A DNA stretch of 64,000 nucleotides from Azospira oryzae (GCF_004217225.1 NZ_SHKM01000001.1:434001-498000), one strand, 5' to 3'; shown: positions 1 to 8,889, counted from the stretch's first letter. Numbers and translations: made by a program. The notes: generated by a model not told the origin, from the sequence alone.

Positions 1-230
1 TGTCCACTTCCACCCGGAACTTCCCCAACCGTCTGGGCATCGACACCCGGGTATACCTGGGCTCCGCCGAACTGGCCGCCATGTGCTCCCTGCTGGGCAA
101 GATCCCGACTGTGGCCGAGTACATGGAATACATCCAGGTGGTGAATGCCAAGGCTGCCGACATCTACCGCTACATGAACTTCGACCAGATCCCCGAGTTC
201 GTGGAAGTGGCGGAAACCGTTACCGTCTGA
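1..230 (+). CDS. acnB: Aconitate hydratase B, C-terminal fragment (cut by window edge)
   Basis: Codons run from position 3 to the stop at 228-230, giving about 75 residues that match the C-terminal end of AcnB, the bifunctional aconitase/2-methylisocitrate dehydratase of the TCA and methylcitrate cycles. Recognisable stretches are TSTRNFPNRLG, YLGSAELAA and the tail around YMEYIQVVNAKAADIYRYMNF. The 5' end lies outside the window. A strong intrinsic terminator follows about 50 bases downstream, so this gene ends its transcription unit. It lies beside a large TCA gene block. The family assignment rests on recognition of this conserved C-terminus, and the protein looks intact as far as it can be seen. 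Confidence 0.9.
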   Translation, partial: STSTRNFPNRLGIDTRVYLGSAELAAMCSLLGKIPTVAEYMEYIQVVNAKAADIYRYMNFDQIPEFVEVAETVTV

Positions 231-276
231 GCGGTACGGCGCAAGACAAAACCAAAGGAAGCAACACGAGGAGATG

Positions 277-306
277 CGGCCCCGCTTCGGCGGGGCCGTT
301 TTTTTT
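277..306 (+). terminator. Intrinsic terminator after acnB
   Basis: A 9-bp GC-rich stem (277-285 with 290-298) closed by a TTCG tetraloop is followed by eight T residues. This is a textbook rho-independent terminator for acnB. Confidence 0.92.
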
Positions 307-467
307 GCAGCGACGCCTTTCCTTTGGCGTGCCGGTCCCGCTGTTGGCAGCCCCGGTGGTACGGTGGCACGGCTGGCTGCTATGGAATGCCGGCCGGGAT
401 CGGTTATGCTCCGGCCCGGGCAACGGCGCCATGAGCGGTCGCCGGCTTTGCTGCGTTAAGGGAAACA

Positions 468-953
468 ATGGAAATCATCACCAAGAAGCAGGCCATCAAA
501 ACCTGCAGTGGCTATTCCTGCATCGGCCTGTACAACCCCAAAAGCCCGGGCAACGTGGGCTCGATCATGCGTGCCGCCGGCTGCTATGGCGTCAATACGG
601 TTTTTTACACCGGCAAGCGCTATGACACGGCCAAGGAATTCTGCACGGACACCAAGCAGGTGCATCAGCAGCTGCCCCTGATCGGCGTGGACGATCTGCA
701 GCAGGTGATCCCCCTGGGCTGTGTGCCGGTGGCCATCGAACTGGTGCCGGAGGCCAAGCCCCTGACCGAGTACCGCCACCCGGAGCGGGCCTTCTACATC
801 TTCGGCCCGGAGGATGGCAGCCTGAGGAAGAACGTCACCTCCTGGTGCCAGGATATCGTCTACATCCCGACCCACGGCTGCATGAACCTGGCGGCGACGG
901 TCAATGTGGTGCTGTACGACCGGATGCTGAAGGCCGGCGGCTACCGCGGCTAG
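468..953 (+). CDS. SPOUT-family RNA 2'-O-methyltransferase (TrmH/SpoU type)
   Basis: A 161-residue protein with the three SpoU signatures in order: NPKSPGNVGSIMRAA near residues 24-38, FGPEDGSL near 109-116, and PTHGCMNLAATVNVVLYDR near 133-151. These build the knotted SAM-binding fold of 2'-O-ribose methyltransferases acting on tRNA or rRNA. The length matches the minimal single-domain TrmH/TrmL class. The target nucleotide cannot be told from sequence. It is monocistronic, lying between the acnB terminator and the convergent nnrS gene. The start is the ATG at 468, preceded by a GGGAAAC stretch of weak Shine-Dalgarno character. Confidence 0.88.
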   Translation: MEIITKKQAIKTCSGYSCIGLYNPKSPGNVGSIMRAAGCYGVNTVFYTGKRYDTAKEFCTDTKQVHQQLPLIGVDDLQQVIPLGCVPVAIELVPEAKPLTEYRHPERAFYIFGPEDGSLRKNVTSWCQDIVYIPTHGCMNLAATVNVVLYDRMLKAGGYRG

Positions 954-963
954 TGGGTGTCCC

Positions 964-987
964 GGGAGGGCGCCACGACGCCCTCTC
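964..987. terminator. Hairpin between convergent genes
   Basis: GAGGGCG at 966-972 pairs with CGCCCTC at 979-985 around a 6-nt loop. It lies in the short gap between the two convergent stop codons (953 and 991). There is no T-run on either side, so a terminating role is only suggested by position. Confidence 0.4.
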
Positions 988-990
988 CGG

Positions 991-2151
991 CTAGTGCTCC
1001 TTGCCGTCCACCCGGGGAGCGAGCAGGAAGGGGATCAGGCGCCAGCCGAGCAGGCCGAAACAGCCCAGCCAGCAGGTGGCAGCCAGATAGATCCACTGCA
1101 CATAGGCTGCCGGGAAAAACTGGGGGATGACGATGCGCAGGACAAAACCCAGCAGCATCAGCCTCAGGGCCAGCTTGTCCAGGGTCTCGAAGACCACCTT
1201 GCGGCCGGTATGGCCCTTGGCGATGCGGATCAGCATGGCCGGAATCACCAGGCCCATGGCGCCGAAGGTGAATACGTGGAGCGACAGGGAACCGATCCAG
1301 GGCACCGGGCTGAAGTAATGCAGGCTCTCCAGCAGCAGTTGGGCGGTAATGGCCAGATAGCCCAGGTACATGACGCCGATGTCGATGCGGCTGAGACCCA
1401 ACAGGGGCTTCCAGAATGCCAGGCGCAGCAGGAGCAGGGCGGCCAGCAGCAGGGCCAGGACGGCGCCGGCCAGCGGCAGCAGCAGGGGTTGCAGCACCAG
1501 CAGCAGCCCCAGCCCCTTGATGGCGCCATCCAGGAGCGGATGGCGGAGGATGGCGACCTGAAACACGCCTTTCATGAACTGGGTCAGGGTCCGTTCGAAC
1601 ATCACCAGGAAGGCCATGCGGAACAGGCCCAGGGTGATGCCGACGCCGATGGCGAAGGTCTCCGGCTGCAGCAGCAATTGCTTGGCCACGAGAAAGGCCG
1701 GCAGCACCAGCAGGAAATAGTAGTTGTCCCGATAGCTGTCCTGGGCCCGGTAGCGGATCAGCGTATGCAGCAGCATGACGATGATGCTGCCGATGAAGAG
1801 GTTGCTGCCCAGGTGGAACAGCCAGCCGGGCCATGACCCGGCGGTGGCCATGACGACCCGTTCCAGCAGCCAGGCGGCAACCAGGTAGGCCAGGGAAGCG
1901 CCGTGATGGCCTCGCACCGAGACCCAGTTTTTCGTGGCCGTGAGCAGGAAGCCGCCGAGGACGGCCCAGCCGAAGCCGAAGAACATTTCGTGGGCGTGCC
2001 ATTGCAGCGGGGTAATGGAGGCGGCGGGCAGGGCGAGGGCGCCGGAAAAGACGGCGGCCCACAGCAGGGGCAGGCTCAGGCCGGCCAGGCAGGCGAGGGC
2101 GAAGAAGGGGCGAAAGCCCACCAGCCACAGCGGGTGTTCGGCAAATTTCAC
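991..2151 (-). CDS. nnrS: NnrS family heme-copper membrane protein
   Basis: About 386 residues, starting with VKFAEHPLWLVGFRPFFALA, the conserved N-terminus of the NnrS family. The rest is almost wholly hydrophobic, with about 12 predicted membrane segments and retained family motifs such as WHAHEMFFGFGWA and the FTFGAMGLVIPAMLIRIAKG stretch. NnrS is a heme- and copper-containing inner-membrane protein linked to nitric oxide and nitrosative stress in denitrifiers. A GTG start at 2151 is chosen because family homology begins exactly there. The same frame stays open upstream into the next gene, but that part has no family character. No clear ribosome binding site was seen. A terminator separates it from the lyase gene upstream. 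Confidence 0.87.
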   Translation of the reverse strand: MKFAEHPLWLVGFRPFFALACLAGLSLPLLWAAVFSGALALPAASITPLQWHAHEMFFGFGWAVLGGFLLTATKNWVSVRGHHGASLAYLVAAWLLERVVMATAGSWPGWLFHLGSNLFIGSIIVMLLHTLIRYRAQDSYRDNYYFLLVLPAFLVAKQLLLQPETFAIGVGITLGLFRMAFLVMFERTLTQFMKGVFQVAILRHPLLDGAIKGLGLLLVLQPLLLPLAGAVLALLLAALLLLRLAFWKPLLGLSRIDIGVMYLGYLAITAQLLLESLHYFSPVPWIGSLSLHVFTFGAMGLVIPAMLIRIAKGHTGRKVVFETLDKLALRLMLLGFVLRIVIPQFFPAAYVQWIYLAATCWLGCFGLLGWRLIPFLLAPRVDGKEH

Positions 2152-2200
2152 GATGGTGTGTCCGCTTGGGCCGGGCGGCGGCAATTGGCCGGCCCGACAT

Positions 2201-2227
2201 GAAAAGGGGCTCCAGAATAGGAGCCCC
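2201..2227 (-). terminator. Intrinsic terminator downstream of the CoA-ester lyase gene
   Basis: On the minus strand a GGGGCTC/GAGCCCC stem with an 8-nt loop (2206-2227) is followed by a short T tract (TTTTC). It separates the lyase gene from nnrS. Confidence 0.72.
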
Positions 2228-2252
2228 GATGGTCGATGCGCTTTGATGCCTG

Positions 2253-3260
2253 TCAGCTTTGGCTGAAAAACCGCCGGGCGGCGCCGGCGGGGATGTTCAT
2301 GCCCGTGGCCTGGGCCCGCTGCAGCAGTTCCCAGTAGTAGCGGTAGGAAGCCCGGTCGTGCAGTCGGCCGGCATGCTGGATGGGGCCCCAGTCCTTGTCC
2401 TGGGCAGCTTCCAGAATTTCCGTGGCTTCCTGCACTTCGGAAAAGTCGGGGCGCATGGCTTCGACGATGGGCATGATCTGGTTGGGGTGAATGCTCCACA
2501 TGCGCAGATAGCCGAACTCCCGGCGGGCCCGGCGGGCGTCGTCGGCCGCCACGGTCGTGTCCTTGATTTCGGTGGTGACATTGTGGGAAGGCACCACGCC
2601 GTTGGCCAGGGCGGCGGCGGCGATGTCGGCCTTGGCCCGGGCCACCAGGGGGTGGTCGAACTGGCCGGGGCTCTTCATGGCGCTGCCGGGAATGGCGCCG
2701 TGGTGGCCGGAGACGAAGTCCATGAGGCCGAAGTCCAGGCTTTCGACGCCGGGCAGGGCGGCGATTTCCCAGGCATCCCGGAGGGCGCCGTGGGTTTCGA
2801 TCAGCACGTGGACCGGAATGGGGCGGCTGATCCGGCACTGGGCCTCGATGCTGCGCAGGGCATCGATCTGGGTCCGCGCATCGTCGACGGAGCGAACCTT
2901 GGGAATGGTCAGGAAAGCGAGGCGCTGGCCGGCGTGGTAGACCAGGATTTCCAGATCCTGGCGCCAGTGGGGGTGGGTGATGTCGTGGATGCGCGCACCG
3001 ACCCGGCCGAAGCGGTTGTCGCTGCCGCTGATGAGGCCGGCGGCCATTTCCGCATGTTCGGCTTCGGCACCGGCGTGGGCACCGTCTTCGCAGTCGCAGG
3101 TGATGTCGAAAACGGGCTGGTTGTTATGGGCCAGTTCCTGCTGCAGCTGCAGGGCCTTCTTCATGAGCTTTTCCGATCCGGCGTAGTGGTCCACCACAGG
3201 CAGGACGGGGAAGGGCTTTTCACCGGCGAAGAGAACGTCGTTGGGATGACGCAGGGTCAT
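2253..3260 (-). CDS. HpcH/HpaI aldolase / CitE-like CoA-ester lyase
   Basis: 335 residues of the CitE/malyl-CoA lyase superfamily, TIM-barrel enzymes that cleave (S)-citramalyl-, malyl- or related CoA thioesters with Mg2+. Visible signatures are DCEDGAHAG near residue 58, the strand motif HVLIETHGA, and the late SIHPNQIMPIVEAM motif typical of CoA binding in the family. The ATG at 3260 is preferred over an in-frame TTG two codons upstream because GGAG lies 8 nt before the ATG. The substrate is not determinable. It lies downstream of mdh behind a terminator, which fits a link to C4/C5 acid metabolism (malate or itaconate/citramalate turnover), but this is inference. Confidence 0.82.
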   Translation of the reverse strand: MTLRHPNDVLFAGEKPFPVLPVVDHYAGSEKLMKKALQLQQELAHNNQPVFDITCDCEDGAHAGAEAEHAEMAAGLISGSDNRFGRVGARIHDITHPHWRQDLEILVYHAGQRLAFLTIPKVRSVDDARTQIDALRSIEAQCRISRPIPVHVLIETHGALRDAWEIAALPGVESLDFGLMDFVSGHHGAIPGSAMKSPGQFDHPLVARAKADIAAAALANGVVPSHNVTTEIKDTTVAADDARRARREFGYLRMWSIHPNQIMPIVEAMRPDFSEVQEATEILEAAQDKDWGPIQHAGRLHDRASYRYYWELLQRAQATGMNIPAGAARRFFSQS

Positions 3261-3275
3261 GGGCAAAGCTCCAAA

Positions 3276-3307
3276 GAAAAAGGCCGCGGCATTTTACCGC
3301 GGCCTTT
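3276..3307 (-). terminator. Intrinsic terminator after mdh
   Basis: An 11-bp perfect stem (3279-3289 with 3297-3307) around a 7-nt loop is followed, on the minus strand, by a T-rich tract. It ends mdh just before the lyase gene start. Confidence 0.88.
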
Positions 3308-3329
3308 GCAGCAAGTGGCTTGCTGTTGC

Positions 3330-4316
3330 TTACAGCATGGAAGCCACGGCGGCGCGCTCTTCTTCCAGCTCGGCCAGGGTGGCGTTCATCTTGCCGCGGC
3401 TGTACTCGTCGATCTCCAGGCCCTGGATGATCTTGTAGTCGCCGTTCTTGCACTCGCAGGGGAAGCCGTACACGACGCCTTCGGGGATGCCGTAGGAGCC
3501 GTCGGAAGGCACGCCCATGGTGACCCATTCGGAAGAGCCCAGGACCCAGTCACGCACGTGGTCGATGGCGGCATTGGCAGCGGAAGCGGCGGAGGACAGG
3601 CCCCGGGCTTCGATGATGGCGGCGCCGCGCTTGCCCACGGTGGGCAGGAAGACGTCGTTGTTCCACACGGCATCGTTCACCAGGCCCTTGACGTTGTCGC
3701 CGTTGGAGGTGGCGAAACGGTAGTCGGCGTACATGGTGGGGGAGTGGTTGCCCCACACGACCATCTGCTTGAAGGAGGAAACGGCGCGGCCGGTCTTGGC
3801 AGCCAGTTGGGACAGGGCGCGGTTGTGGTCCAGGCGCAGCATGCCGTGGTAGTTGCGGGGGTTGGTGCGGCCAACCTTCTTGGCGGCGGAAGCGGCGATG
3901 TAGGCGTTGGTGTTGCAGGGGTTGCCCACCACCAGGACCTTCACGTCTTCCTTGGCGTTTTCAGCGATGGCCTTGCCCTGAACGGTGAAGATGGCACCGT
4001 TGGCGGTCAGCAGGTCGGCACGCTCCATGCCCTTGCTGCGGGGACGGGCGCCCACCAGCAGACAGACGTCGGCATCCTTGAAGGCGACGTTGGGGTCGTC
4101 GGTGGCAACCATGCCGGCCAGCAGCGGGAAAGCACAGTCTTCCAGTTCCATCATCACGCCCTTGACGGCCTGCTGGGCTTGCGGCAGATCGAGCAGCTGC
4201 AGAATGACGGGCTGGTCTTTGCCGAGCATTTCGCCGGAGGCGATGCGGAAGAGCAGGCTGTAGCCGATCTGGCCGGCGGCGCCGGTAACGGCTACGCGCA
4301 TGGGGGCTTTGGACAT
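3330..4316 (-). CDS. mdh: Malate dehydrogenase (NAD+)
   Basis: 328 residues that interconvert malate and oxaloacetate in the cytosolic TCA cycle. The N-terminal nucleotide-binding motif is [20 protein letters not shown]. Catalytic region features include RLDHNRA and the active-site His in [10 protein letters not shown]. The length is standard for the cytosolic-type MDH common in betaproteobacteria. The start is the ATG at 4316, with CAGGAG 8 nt upstream; an in-frame ATG 11 codons earlier lacks such a site. It is divergent from a GntR regulator across a 188-nt region holding a 26-bp palindrome, so joint regulation is likely. Confidence 0.95.
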   Translation of the reverse strand: MSKAPMRVAVTGAAGQIGYSLLFRIASGEMLGKDQPVILQLLDLPQAQQAVKGVMMELEDCAFPLLAGMVATDDPNVAFKDADVCLLVGARPRSKGMERADLLTANGAIFTVQGKAIAENAKEDVKVLVVGNPCNTNAYIAASAAKKVGRTNPRNYHGMLRLDHNRALSQLAAKTGRAVSSFKQMVVWGNHSPTMYADYRFATSNGDNVKGLVNDAVWNNDVFLPTVGKRGAAIIEARGLSSAASAANAAIDHVRDWVLGSSEWVTMGVPSDGSYGIPEGVVYGFPCECKNGDYKIIQGLEIDEYSRGKMNATLAELEEERAAVASML

Positions 4317-4433
4317 GGTGCGACTCCTGTGAGTACAGTCGTTGAACAAAATTCGTGAATTCGTCGCCGGCGCAGGCTCTCCGCGCCAAGCTTTGAAATA
4401 GTATGCCCTCGTTTCCGGGGTGTCAATGTTGCA

Positions 4434-4459
4434 ACTTATGTCTTATATAAGATGTAAGT
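4434..4459. promoter_or_regulatory. 26-bp palindrome, candidate GntR operator (mdh / gntR)
   Basis: A 12-bp perfect palindrome TCTTATATAAGA (4441-4452) is nested in a 26-bp palindrome in which only two base pairs mismatch (4439-4440 with 4453-4454). It lies midway between the divergent mdh and GntR genes. Size and symmetry suit a dimeric GntR/UTRA repressor. That the neighbouring GntR protein is the binder is inferred. Confidence 0.65.
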
Positions 4460-4504
4460 ATTAGAATAGACTATTGACGTTTTTTGTGCTGAAATAACCA
4501 GATT

Positions 4505-5245
4505 ATGACCCGCCAAGTTACGTCACTGTCGCCCACCTTCAGCCCTTTGTATCGTCAGATCAAGGAGTTGATGATGAGTAGCCTGGAAGCGGGGGAATGG
4601 GGTCCCGGCGATGCCATTCCCAGCGAATCCGAGCTGGCGTTGCGCTTTGGTGTGAGTCAGGGAACGGTGCGCAAGGCCATCGACGAGATGGCTGCCGAAA
4701 ATCTCCTGGTGCGCCGTCAGGGCAAGGGCACTTTCGTCGCCACCCACAACGACCCCCGTTCCTTCTTCCGTTTTTTGCGCCTCGTTCCCAACGAAGGCGG
4801 TCTGCAGCAATCCCACAGCGAACCCATCGAATGCTGGCGTGCCAAGGCCGGTCAGGATGTGGCGCGGGTTCTCGGTCTCGAAGTCGGCAAGCCCATCACT
4901 ATCGTGCGCCGGTTGTTGAGCTTTGATGCCGAGCCGGTGGTGCTGGACGAAATCTACGTGCCCAGCGATCTCTTTCCCGATCTCTCCCTGGAAATCCTCA
5001 AGGGCAGCGATCAATCCCTCTACAGCATGTACGAGTCCCGTTACGGCGTGCGCATGATCCGTGCCGAAGAGCGCATTCGTGCCGTGGCTGCGGACAAGAG
5101 CAATGCGGATTTGCTGCGGGTGCCGGAAGGCAGTCCCCTGCTGCTGGTGGAGCGGGTGGCATTTACCTACGGCAACAAGCCGGTCGAGTGGCGCCGCGGC
5201 TTTTACTCGACCCAGAAACACCATTATCTGAATGAACTAGGCTGA
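4505..5245 (+). CDS. GntR family regulator with UTRA ligand domain (HutC subfamily)
   Basis: 246 residues. The N-terminal winged helix (about residues 12-75) shows PLYRQIKELM, IPSESELALRFGVSQGTVRKA and QGKGTFVA. The C-terminal part (about 95-240) is a UTRA effector domain with VVLDEIYVP and ERVAFTYGNKPVEWRR. HutC-type regulators bind a small metabolite and usually repress nearby genes. It lies between mdh (divergent) and sdhCDAB (same strand, 130 nt downstream), and similar spaced motifs occur at both flanking promoters. Control of TCA genes in response to a carboxylic acid is therefore a reasonable inference. The effector is unknown. Confidence 0.85.
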   Translation: MTRQVTSLSPTFSPLYRQIKELMMSSLEAGEWGPGDAIPSESELALRFGVSQGTVRKAIDEMAAENLLVRRQGKGTFVATHNDPRSFFRFLRLVPNEGGLQQSHSEPIECWRAKAGQDVARVLGLEVGKPITIVRRLLSFDAEPVVLDEIYVPSDLFPDLSLEILKGSDQSLYSMYESRYGVRMIRAEERIRAVAADKSNADLLRVPEGSPLLLVERVAFTYGNKPVEWRRGFYSTQKHHYLNELG

Positions 5246-5300
5246 GGCAAGGAGGTCGGCGGCAACGGAAATTCGGAAACAAAGGGAAGTCGAAAAACAC

Positions 5301-5322
5301 TATAATTTATAACTTTCATAAG
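5301..5322 (+). promoter_or_regulatory. sdhC promoter -10 box with overlapping GntR-like half motif
   Basis: TATAAT at 5301-5306 is a perfect -10 hexamer; no good -35 was found. Directly downstream, TTATA at 5307-5311 and CATAAG at 5317-5322 are separated by 5 nt. The same TTATA-N5-CATAAG arrangement, read on the opposite strand, occurs in the palindrome at 4434-4459. This suggests one regulator acts at both promoters. Confidence 0.45.
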
Positions 5323-5375
5323 GGTGCGGTGGCAGTTCAGTCGCCGTTTCGCAACAAGCAAGAGGGATGACGTTC

Positions 5376-5768
5376 ATGGCAGAACTCAGTATCAAAAAGA
5401 AGCGTCCGAAAAATCTGGACCTGACAACGATCCGCCTGCCCCTACCGGGTATTCTTTCCATTCTCCACCGCGTCAGCGGCGCCGGCCTGTTCCTGTGTCT
5501 GCCCCTGCTGCTGTGGCTGTTCCAAAGCAGCCTGGCGACGCCCGAGTCGTTTGCCACCTTCAAGGCCGTCGCAGCCCATCCCCTGGTCAAGATCATCCTG
5601 CTGGGCCTGCTGTGGGCCTTCTGTCACCACTTCTGTGCCGGTATCCGCTACCTGTTCCTGGATGTGCACATGGGCGTTGATCTCGAATCCGCCCGTCTGA
5701 CCAGCAAGATCGTCTTCGCCGTCAGCATCGCGCTGACCGTCATCCTGGGAGTTGCCCTGCTATGGTAA
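5376..5768 (+). CDS. sdhC: Succinate dehydrogenase cytochrome b556 subunit
   Basis: 130-residue membrane anchor of complex II with three hydrophobic segments (about residues 30-55, 70-90, 105-128). It carries the SdhC signature RPLPGILSILHRVSG-like stretch (here RLPLPGILSILHRVSGAG) and the heme-ligand region HHFCAGIRYLFLD. With SdhD it binds heme b and ubiquinone in the inner membrane. The ATG at 5376 is chosen because AGAGGG lies 9 nt upstream; the ATG at 5367 would touch that site. The last 7 nt overlap sdhD, pointing to translational coupling. Confidence 0.94.
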   Translation: MAELSIKKKRPKNLDLTTIRLPLPGILSILHRVSGAGLFLCLPLLLWLFQSSLATPESFATFKAVAAHPLVKIILLGLLWAFCHHFCAGIRYLFLDVHMGVDLESARLTSKIVFAVSIALTVILGVALLW

Positions 5769-6109
5769 ATCGCATTGTTGTTGGCGCCCATTACGGCCTG
5801 AAGGACTGGATTGCCCAGCGCGCCACGGCCGTCATCATGGCCGTCTATTCCGTCATCCTGTTGGCCGCCGTCGGTGCTATCGGCCCCAACACCTACGAAG
5901 CCTGGCGCGGTCTGTTCGCCAACGGCTTCATGAAGTTCATTACCTTCCTGTTTTTCATCTCCCTGTTCTACCACGCCTGGATCGGCGTGCGTGACATCTG
6001 GATGGACTACGTCAAGCCCACCGGCATCCGCCTGGTGCTGCATGTCCTGACCATTTTCGCCCTGCTCGGCTACGCCGGCTGGGCCACTCAGATTCTGTGG
6101 AGACTGTAA
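5762..6109 (+). CDS. sdhD: Succinate dehydrogenase hydrophobic membrane anchor subunit
   Basis: 115 residues with three membrane segments and the SdhD-typical motif FYHAWIGVRDIWMDYVKP, which contains the heme/quinone-side His and the conserved Asp/Tyr. It starts inside the last codons of sdhC (ATGGTAA overlap) and ends three bases before sdhA. It is the second membrane anchor of complex II. Confidence 0.93.
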   Translation: MVNRIVVGAHYGLKDWIAQRATAVIMAVYSVILLAAVGAIGPNTYEAWRGLFANGFMKFITFLFFISLFYHAWIGVRDIWMDYVKPTGIRLVLHVLTIFALLGYAGWATQILWRL

Positions 6110-6112
6110 GTA

Positions 6113-7906
6113 ATGACTATCCCCGTGCATAAGTATGATGTGGTGATCGTGGGTGCCGGCGGTGCCGGTCTGCGCGCCGCACTGCAAGTTTCCGAAGCCG
6201 GTCTCAAGACCGCCGTGCTGTCCAAGGTGTTCCCCACCCGTTCTCATACGGTTGCCGCCCAGGGCGGCGTGGCCGCCTCCCTCGGCAATGTGACCGAGGA
6301 CAACTGGCACTGGCACATGTACGACACCGTCAAGGGTTCCGACTGGCTCGGTGACCAGGACGCCATCGAATTCATGGTGAAGAAGGCCAACGAAGTGGTC
6401 GTGGAACTGGAACACTTCGGCATGCCCTTCGACCGTCTGGACAGCGGCAAAATCTACCAGCGCCCCTTCGGCGGCCACTCCCAGAACTATGGCGAGAAGC
6501 CGGTGAACCGCTCCTGTGCCGCTGCCGACCGTACCGGTCATGCCATGCTGCACGCCATGTACCAGCGCAACGTCAAGGCCAACACCCAGTTCTTCGTGGA
6601 ATGGATGGCCCTGGACCTGATCCGTGACGAAGACGGCGACGTGCTGGGCGTGACCGCCATGGAAATGGAAACCGGCGAAGTCCACATCTTCCACGCCAAG
6701 GCCACCATTTTCGCCACCGGCGGTGCCGGTCGCATCTACTACTCTTCCACCAATGCCTTCATCAACACCGGTGACGGCGTCGGTATGGCTGCCCGTGCCG
6801 GCATCCCCCTGGAAGACATGGAATTCTGGCAGTTCCACCCCACCGGCGTGGCCGGTGCCGGTGTGCTGATCACCGAAGGCGTGCGCGGCGAAGGCGGCAT
6901 TCTGCGCAACGCTTCCGGCGAGCGCTTCATGGAACGCTATGCCCCCAACCTGAAGGATCTGGCCTCCCGCGACGTGGTGTCCCGTTCCATGGTGACCGAG
7001 ATCAACGAAGGCCGCGGCTGCGGTCCCGACAAGGATCACGTGCTGCTGGACATTACCCACCTGTCCCCTGAGACCATCATGAAGCGCCTGCCCGGCATTC
7101 GTGAAATCTCCATCCAGTTTGCCGGTGTGGATCCCATCAAGGCCCCGATCCCCGTGGTGCCGACCTGCCACTACCAGATGGGCGGTATTCCGACCAACTA
7201 CAAGGGCCAGGTCATTGTGCCGAAGGGCGACGAGAAGTCCGTTCCCGTGGGCGGTTTCTACGCCGCCGGCGAATGTGCCTGCGCTTCCGTGCATGGCGCC
7301 AACCGCCTGGGCACCAACTCCCTGCTGGACCTGCTGGTCTTCGGCAAGTCCTCCGGCGAGTCCGTGGTGGAAGACCTGAAGGGCAATCCCCGCGCCCACA
7401 AGCCCCTGCCGGCCAACGCCGCCGACGTTTCCCTGGCCCGTATCGCCCGTCTGGACAACCAGAAGAACGGCGAGAGCGTGCATGAAGTCCGTCTGGCCAT
7501 GCAGCGCACCATGCAAAAGCATGCCGGCGTGTTCCGCTTCAACGACCTGCTCAAGGCTGGCGTCGAGGAAATCAAGAAGGTCGCCGAACGGGCCAAGACC
7601 ACCGAGATCAAGGACAAGTCCAAGGTCTGGAACACCGCCCGTACCGAAGCCCTTGAACTGGACAACCTGATCGAAGTGGCCAAGGCCACCATGATCTCCG
7701 CCGAAGCCCGCAAGGAATCCCGCGGCGCCCACGTGCGCGACGATGCCCTGGATACCGCCGAGACCCCGGCCGGCCGCGACGACAAGAACTGGCTCAAGCA
7801 CACCCTGTGGTACTCCGAAGGCAACCGCCTCGACTACAAGCCGGTGAACCTGCAGCCGATGTCTGCCGACGTCGAGTCCATCGCTCTCGCCAAGCGGACC
7901 TACTAA
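6113..7906 (+). CDS. sdhA: Succinate dehydrogenase flavoprotein subunit
   Basis: 597 residues, the normal SdhA length. The FAD-binding Rossmann motif [16 protein letters not shown] is at residues 9-24, and the covalent-FAD His lies in [10 protein letters not shown] near residue 44. The catalytic region shows [22 protein letters not shown] and the late [18 protein letters not shown]. It oxidises succinate to fumarate on the cytoplasmic side of the membrane and passes electrons to SdhB. It sits between sdhD and sdhB in a tight operon. Confidence 0.97.
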   Translation: MTIPVHKYDVVIVGAGGAGLRAALQVSEAGLKTAVLSKVFPTRSHTVAAQGGVAASLGNVTEDNWHWHMYDTVKGSDWLGDQDAIEFMVKKANEVVVELEHFGMPFDRLDSGKIYQRPFGGHSQNYGEKPVNRSCAAADRTGHAMLHAMYQRNVKANTQFFVEWMALDLIRDEDGDVLGVTAMEMETGEVHIFHAKATIFATGGAGRIYYSSTNAFINTGDGVGMAARAGIPLEDMEFWQFHPTGVAGAGVLITEGVRGEGGILRNASGERFMERYAPNLKDLASRDVVSRSMVTEINEGRGCGPDKDHVLLDITHLSPETIMKRLPGIREISIQFAGVDPIKAPIPVVPTCHYQMGGIPTNYKGQVIVPKGDEKSVPVGGFYAAGECACASVHGANRLGTNSLLDLLVFGKSSGESVVEDLKGNPRAHKPLPANAADVSLARIARLDNQKNGESVHEVRLAMQRTMQKHAGVFRFNDLLKAGVEEIKKVAERAKTTEIKDKSKVWNTARTEALELDNLIEVAKATMISAEARKESRGAHVRDDALDTAETPAGRDDKNWLKHTLWYSEGNRLDYKPVNLQPMSADVESIALAKRTY

Positions 7907-7927
7907 GGCCAGGAAGGAATTACGCAA

Positions 7928-8647
7928 ATGAGCGCCAATACCAAACGTACCGTTCAATTCAAGATCTATCGCTACGATCCGGATAAGGACAACGCACCTT
8001 ACATGCAGGACATCACCGTCGAACTGGAACAGTCCGACAAGAAGCTGCTGGATGCCCTGGTGCGCCTGAAGGTCAAGGACGATTCCCTGGCTTTCCGCCG
8101 CTCCTGCCGCGAAGGCGTGTGCGGTTCCGACGCCATGAACGTCAATGGCAAGAACCGTCTGGCCTGCCTCACCGACGTGGACGAGCTGCCCCAGCCCATC
8201 GTGCTGCGGCCCCTGCCCGGTCTGCCCGTGGTGCGCGACCTGATCGTGGACATGACCCAGTTCTTCAAGCAGTACCACTCCATCAAGCCGTACCTGATCA
8301 ACAACGATCCTCCTCCCGAGCGCGAGCGTCTGCAGTCTCCGGAAGAGCGTGAAGAGCTGAACGGCCTGTACGAGTGCATCCTCTGCGCCTGCTGCTCCAC
8401 CTCCTGCCCGTCCTTCTGGTGGAACCCCGACAAGTTCGTCGGTCCGGCCGGCCTGCTGGCTGCTTACCGCTTCATCGCCGATACCCGCGACCAGGCCACC
8501 AACGAACGTCTGGACAACCTGGAAGACCCGTATCGCCTGTTCCGTTGCCACACCATCATGAATTGCGTTGATGTCTGTCCGAAGGGCCTGAACCCCACCA
8601 AGGCCATCGGCAAGATCAAGGAAATGATGGTTCGGCGTGCTGTTTAA
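7928..8647 (+). CDS. sdhB: Succinate dehydrogenase iron-sulfur subunit
   Basis: 239 residues. The N-terminal ferredoxin-like domain has the [2Fe-2S] motif CREGVCGSDAM and a later cysteine in RLACL. The C-terminal domain has CILCACCSTSCP and CVDVCPKGLNP for the [4Fe-4S] and [3Fe-4S] clusters. It relays electrons from SdhA to the quinone site. The stop codon overlaps the start of sdhE by one base. Confidence 0.97.
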   Translation: MSANTKRTVQFKIYRYDPDKDNAPYMQDITVELEQSDKKLLDALVRLKVKDDSLAFRRSCREGVCGSDAMNVNGKNRLACLTDVDELPQPIVLRPLPGLPVVRDLIVDMTQFFKQYHSIKPYLINNDPPPERERLQSPEEREELNGLYECILCACCSTSCPSFWWNPDKFVGPAGLLAAYRFIADTRDQATNERLDNLEDPYRLFRCHTIMNCVDVCPKGLNPTKAIGKIKEMMVRRAV

Positions 8648-8889
8648 TGGATCGTGCTGAATACGAGCGCCTTCGCTGGCGCTGCATCCGCCGCGGCCTC
8701 CTGGAGCTGGACCTGACGCTGACCAAATTCCTCGACCAGGAATTCGACAAGCTGACGGAACCGGAGGTCGAAGCCTTCAAAAAGCTGGCGGAATTAGAAG
8801 ATTGGGATTTCCTTGGCCTGATTGTTGGGGGCAAGGAACTTTCCGACCCGCATGAGGCTGCCGTACTGGCCAAATTGCGTAAGTGCTGA
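8647..8889 (+). CDS. sdhE: SdhE, FAD assembly factor for succinate dehydrogenase
   Basis: 80 residues with the hallmark RRGLLELD (the RGxxE motif) near residue 16 and an all-helical pattern ending in HEAAVLAKLRK. SdhE (DUF339/YgfY family) helps attach FAD covalently to SdhA. The TAATG overlap with sdhB implies translational coupling, and the position directly after the sdh genes supports the function. Confidence 0.93.
   Translation: MDRAEYERLRWRCIRRGLLELDLTLTKFLDQEFDKLTEPEVEAFKKLAELEDWDFLGLIVGGKELSDPHEAAVLAKLRKC

Noticed and set aside
991-2838. 615-codon frame that would extend nnrS upstream
   Set aside because: The extra N-terminal part overlaps the lyase gene and is Pro/Arg-rich; family homology begins only at the GTG at 2151.
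2259-4358. 699-codon plus-strand frame opposite the lyase and mdh genes
   Set aside because: Gly/Val/His-rich shadow translation; the minus strand codes for clear enzymes.
5648-8551. 967-codon open frame on the minus strand opposite sdhC-sdhB
   Set aside because: Antisense to four well-recognised genes, no domain or ribosome binding site; an artefact of GC-rich codon use.
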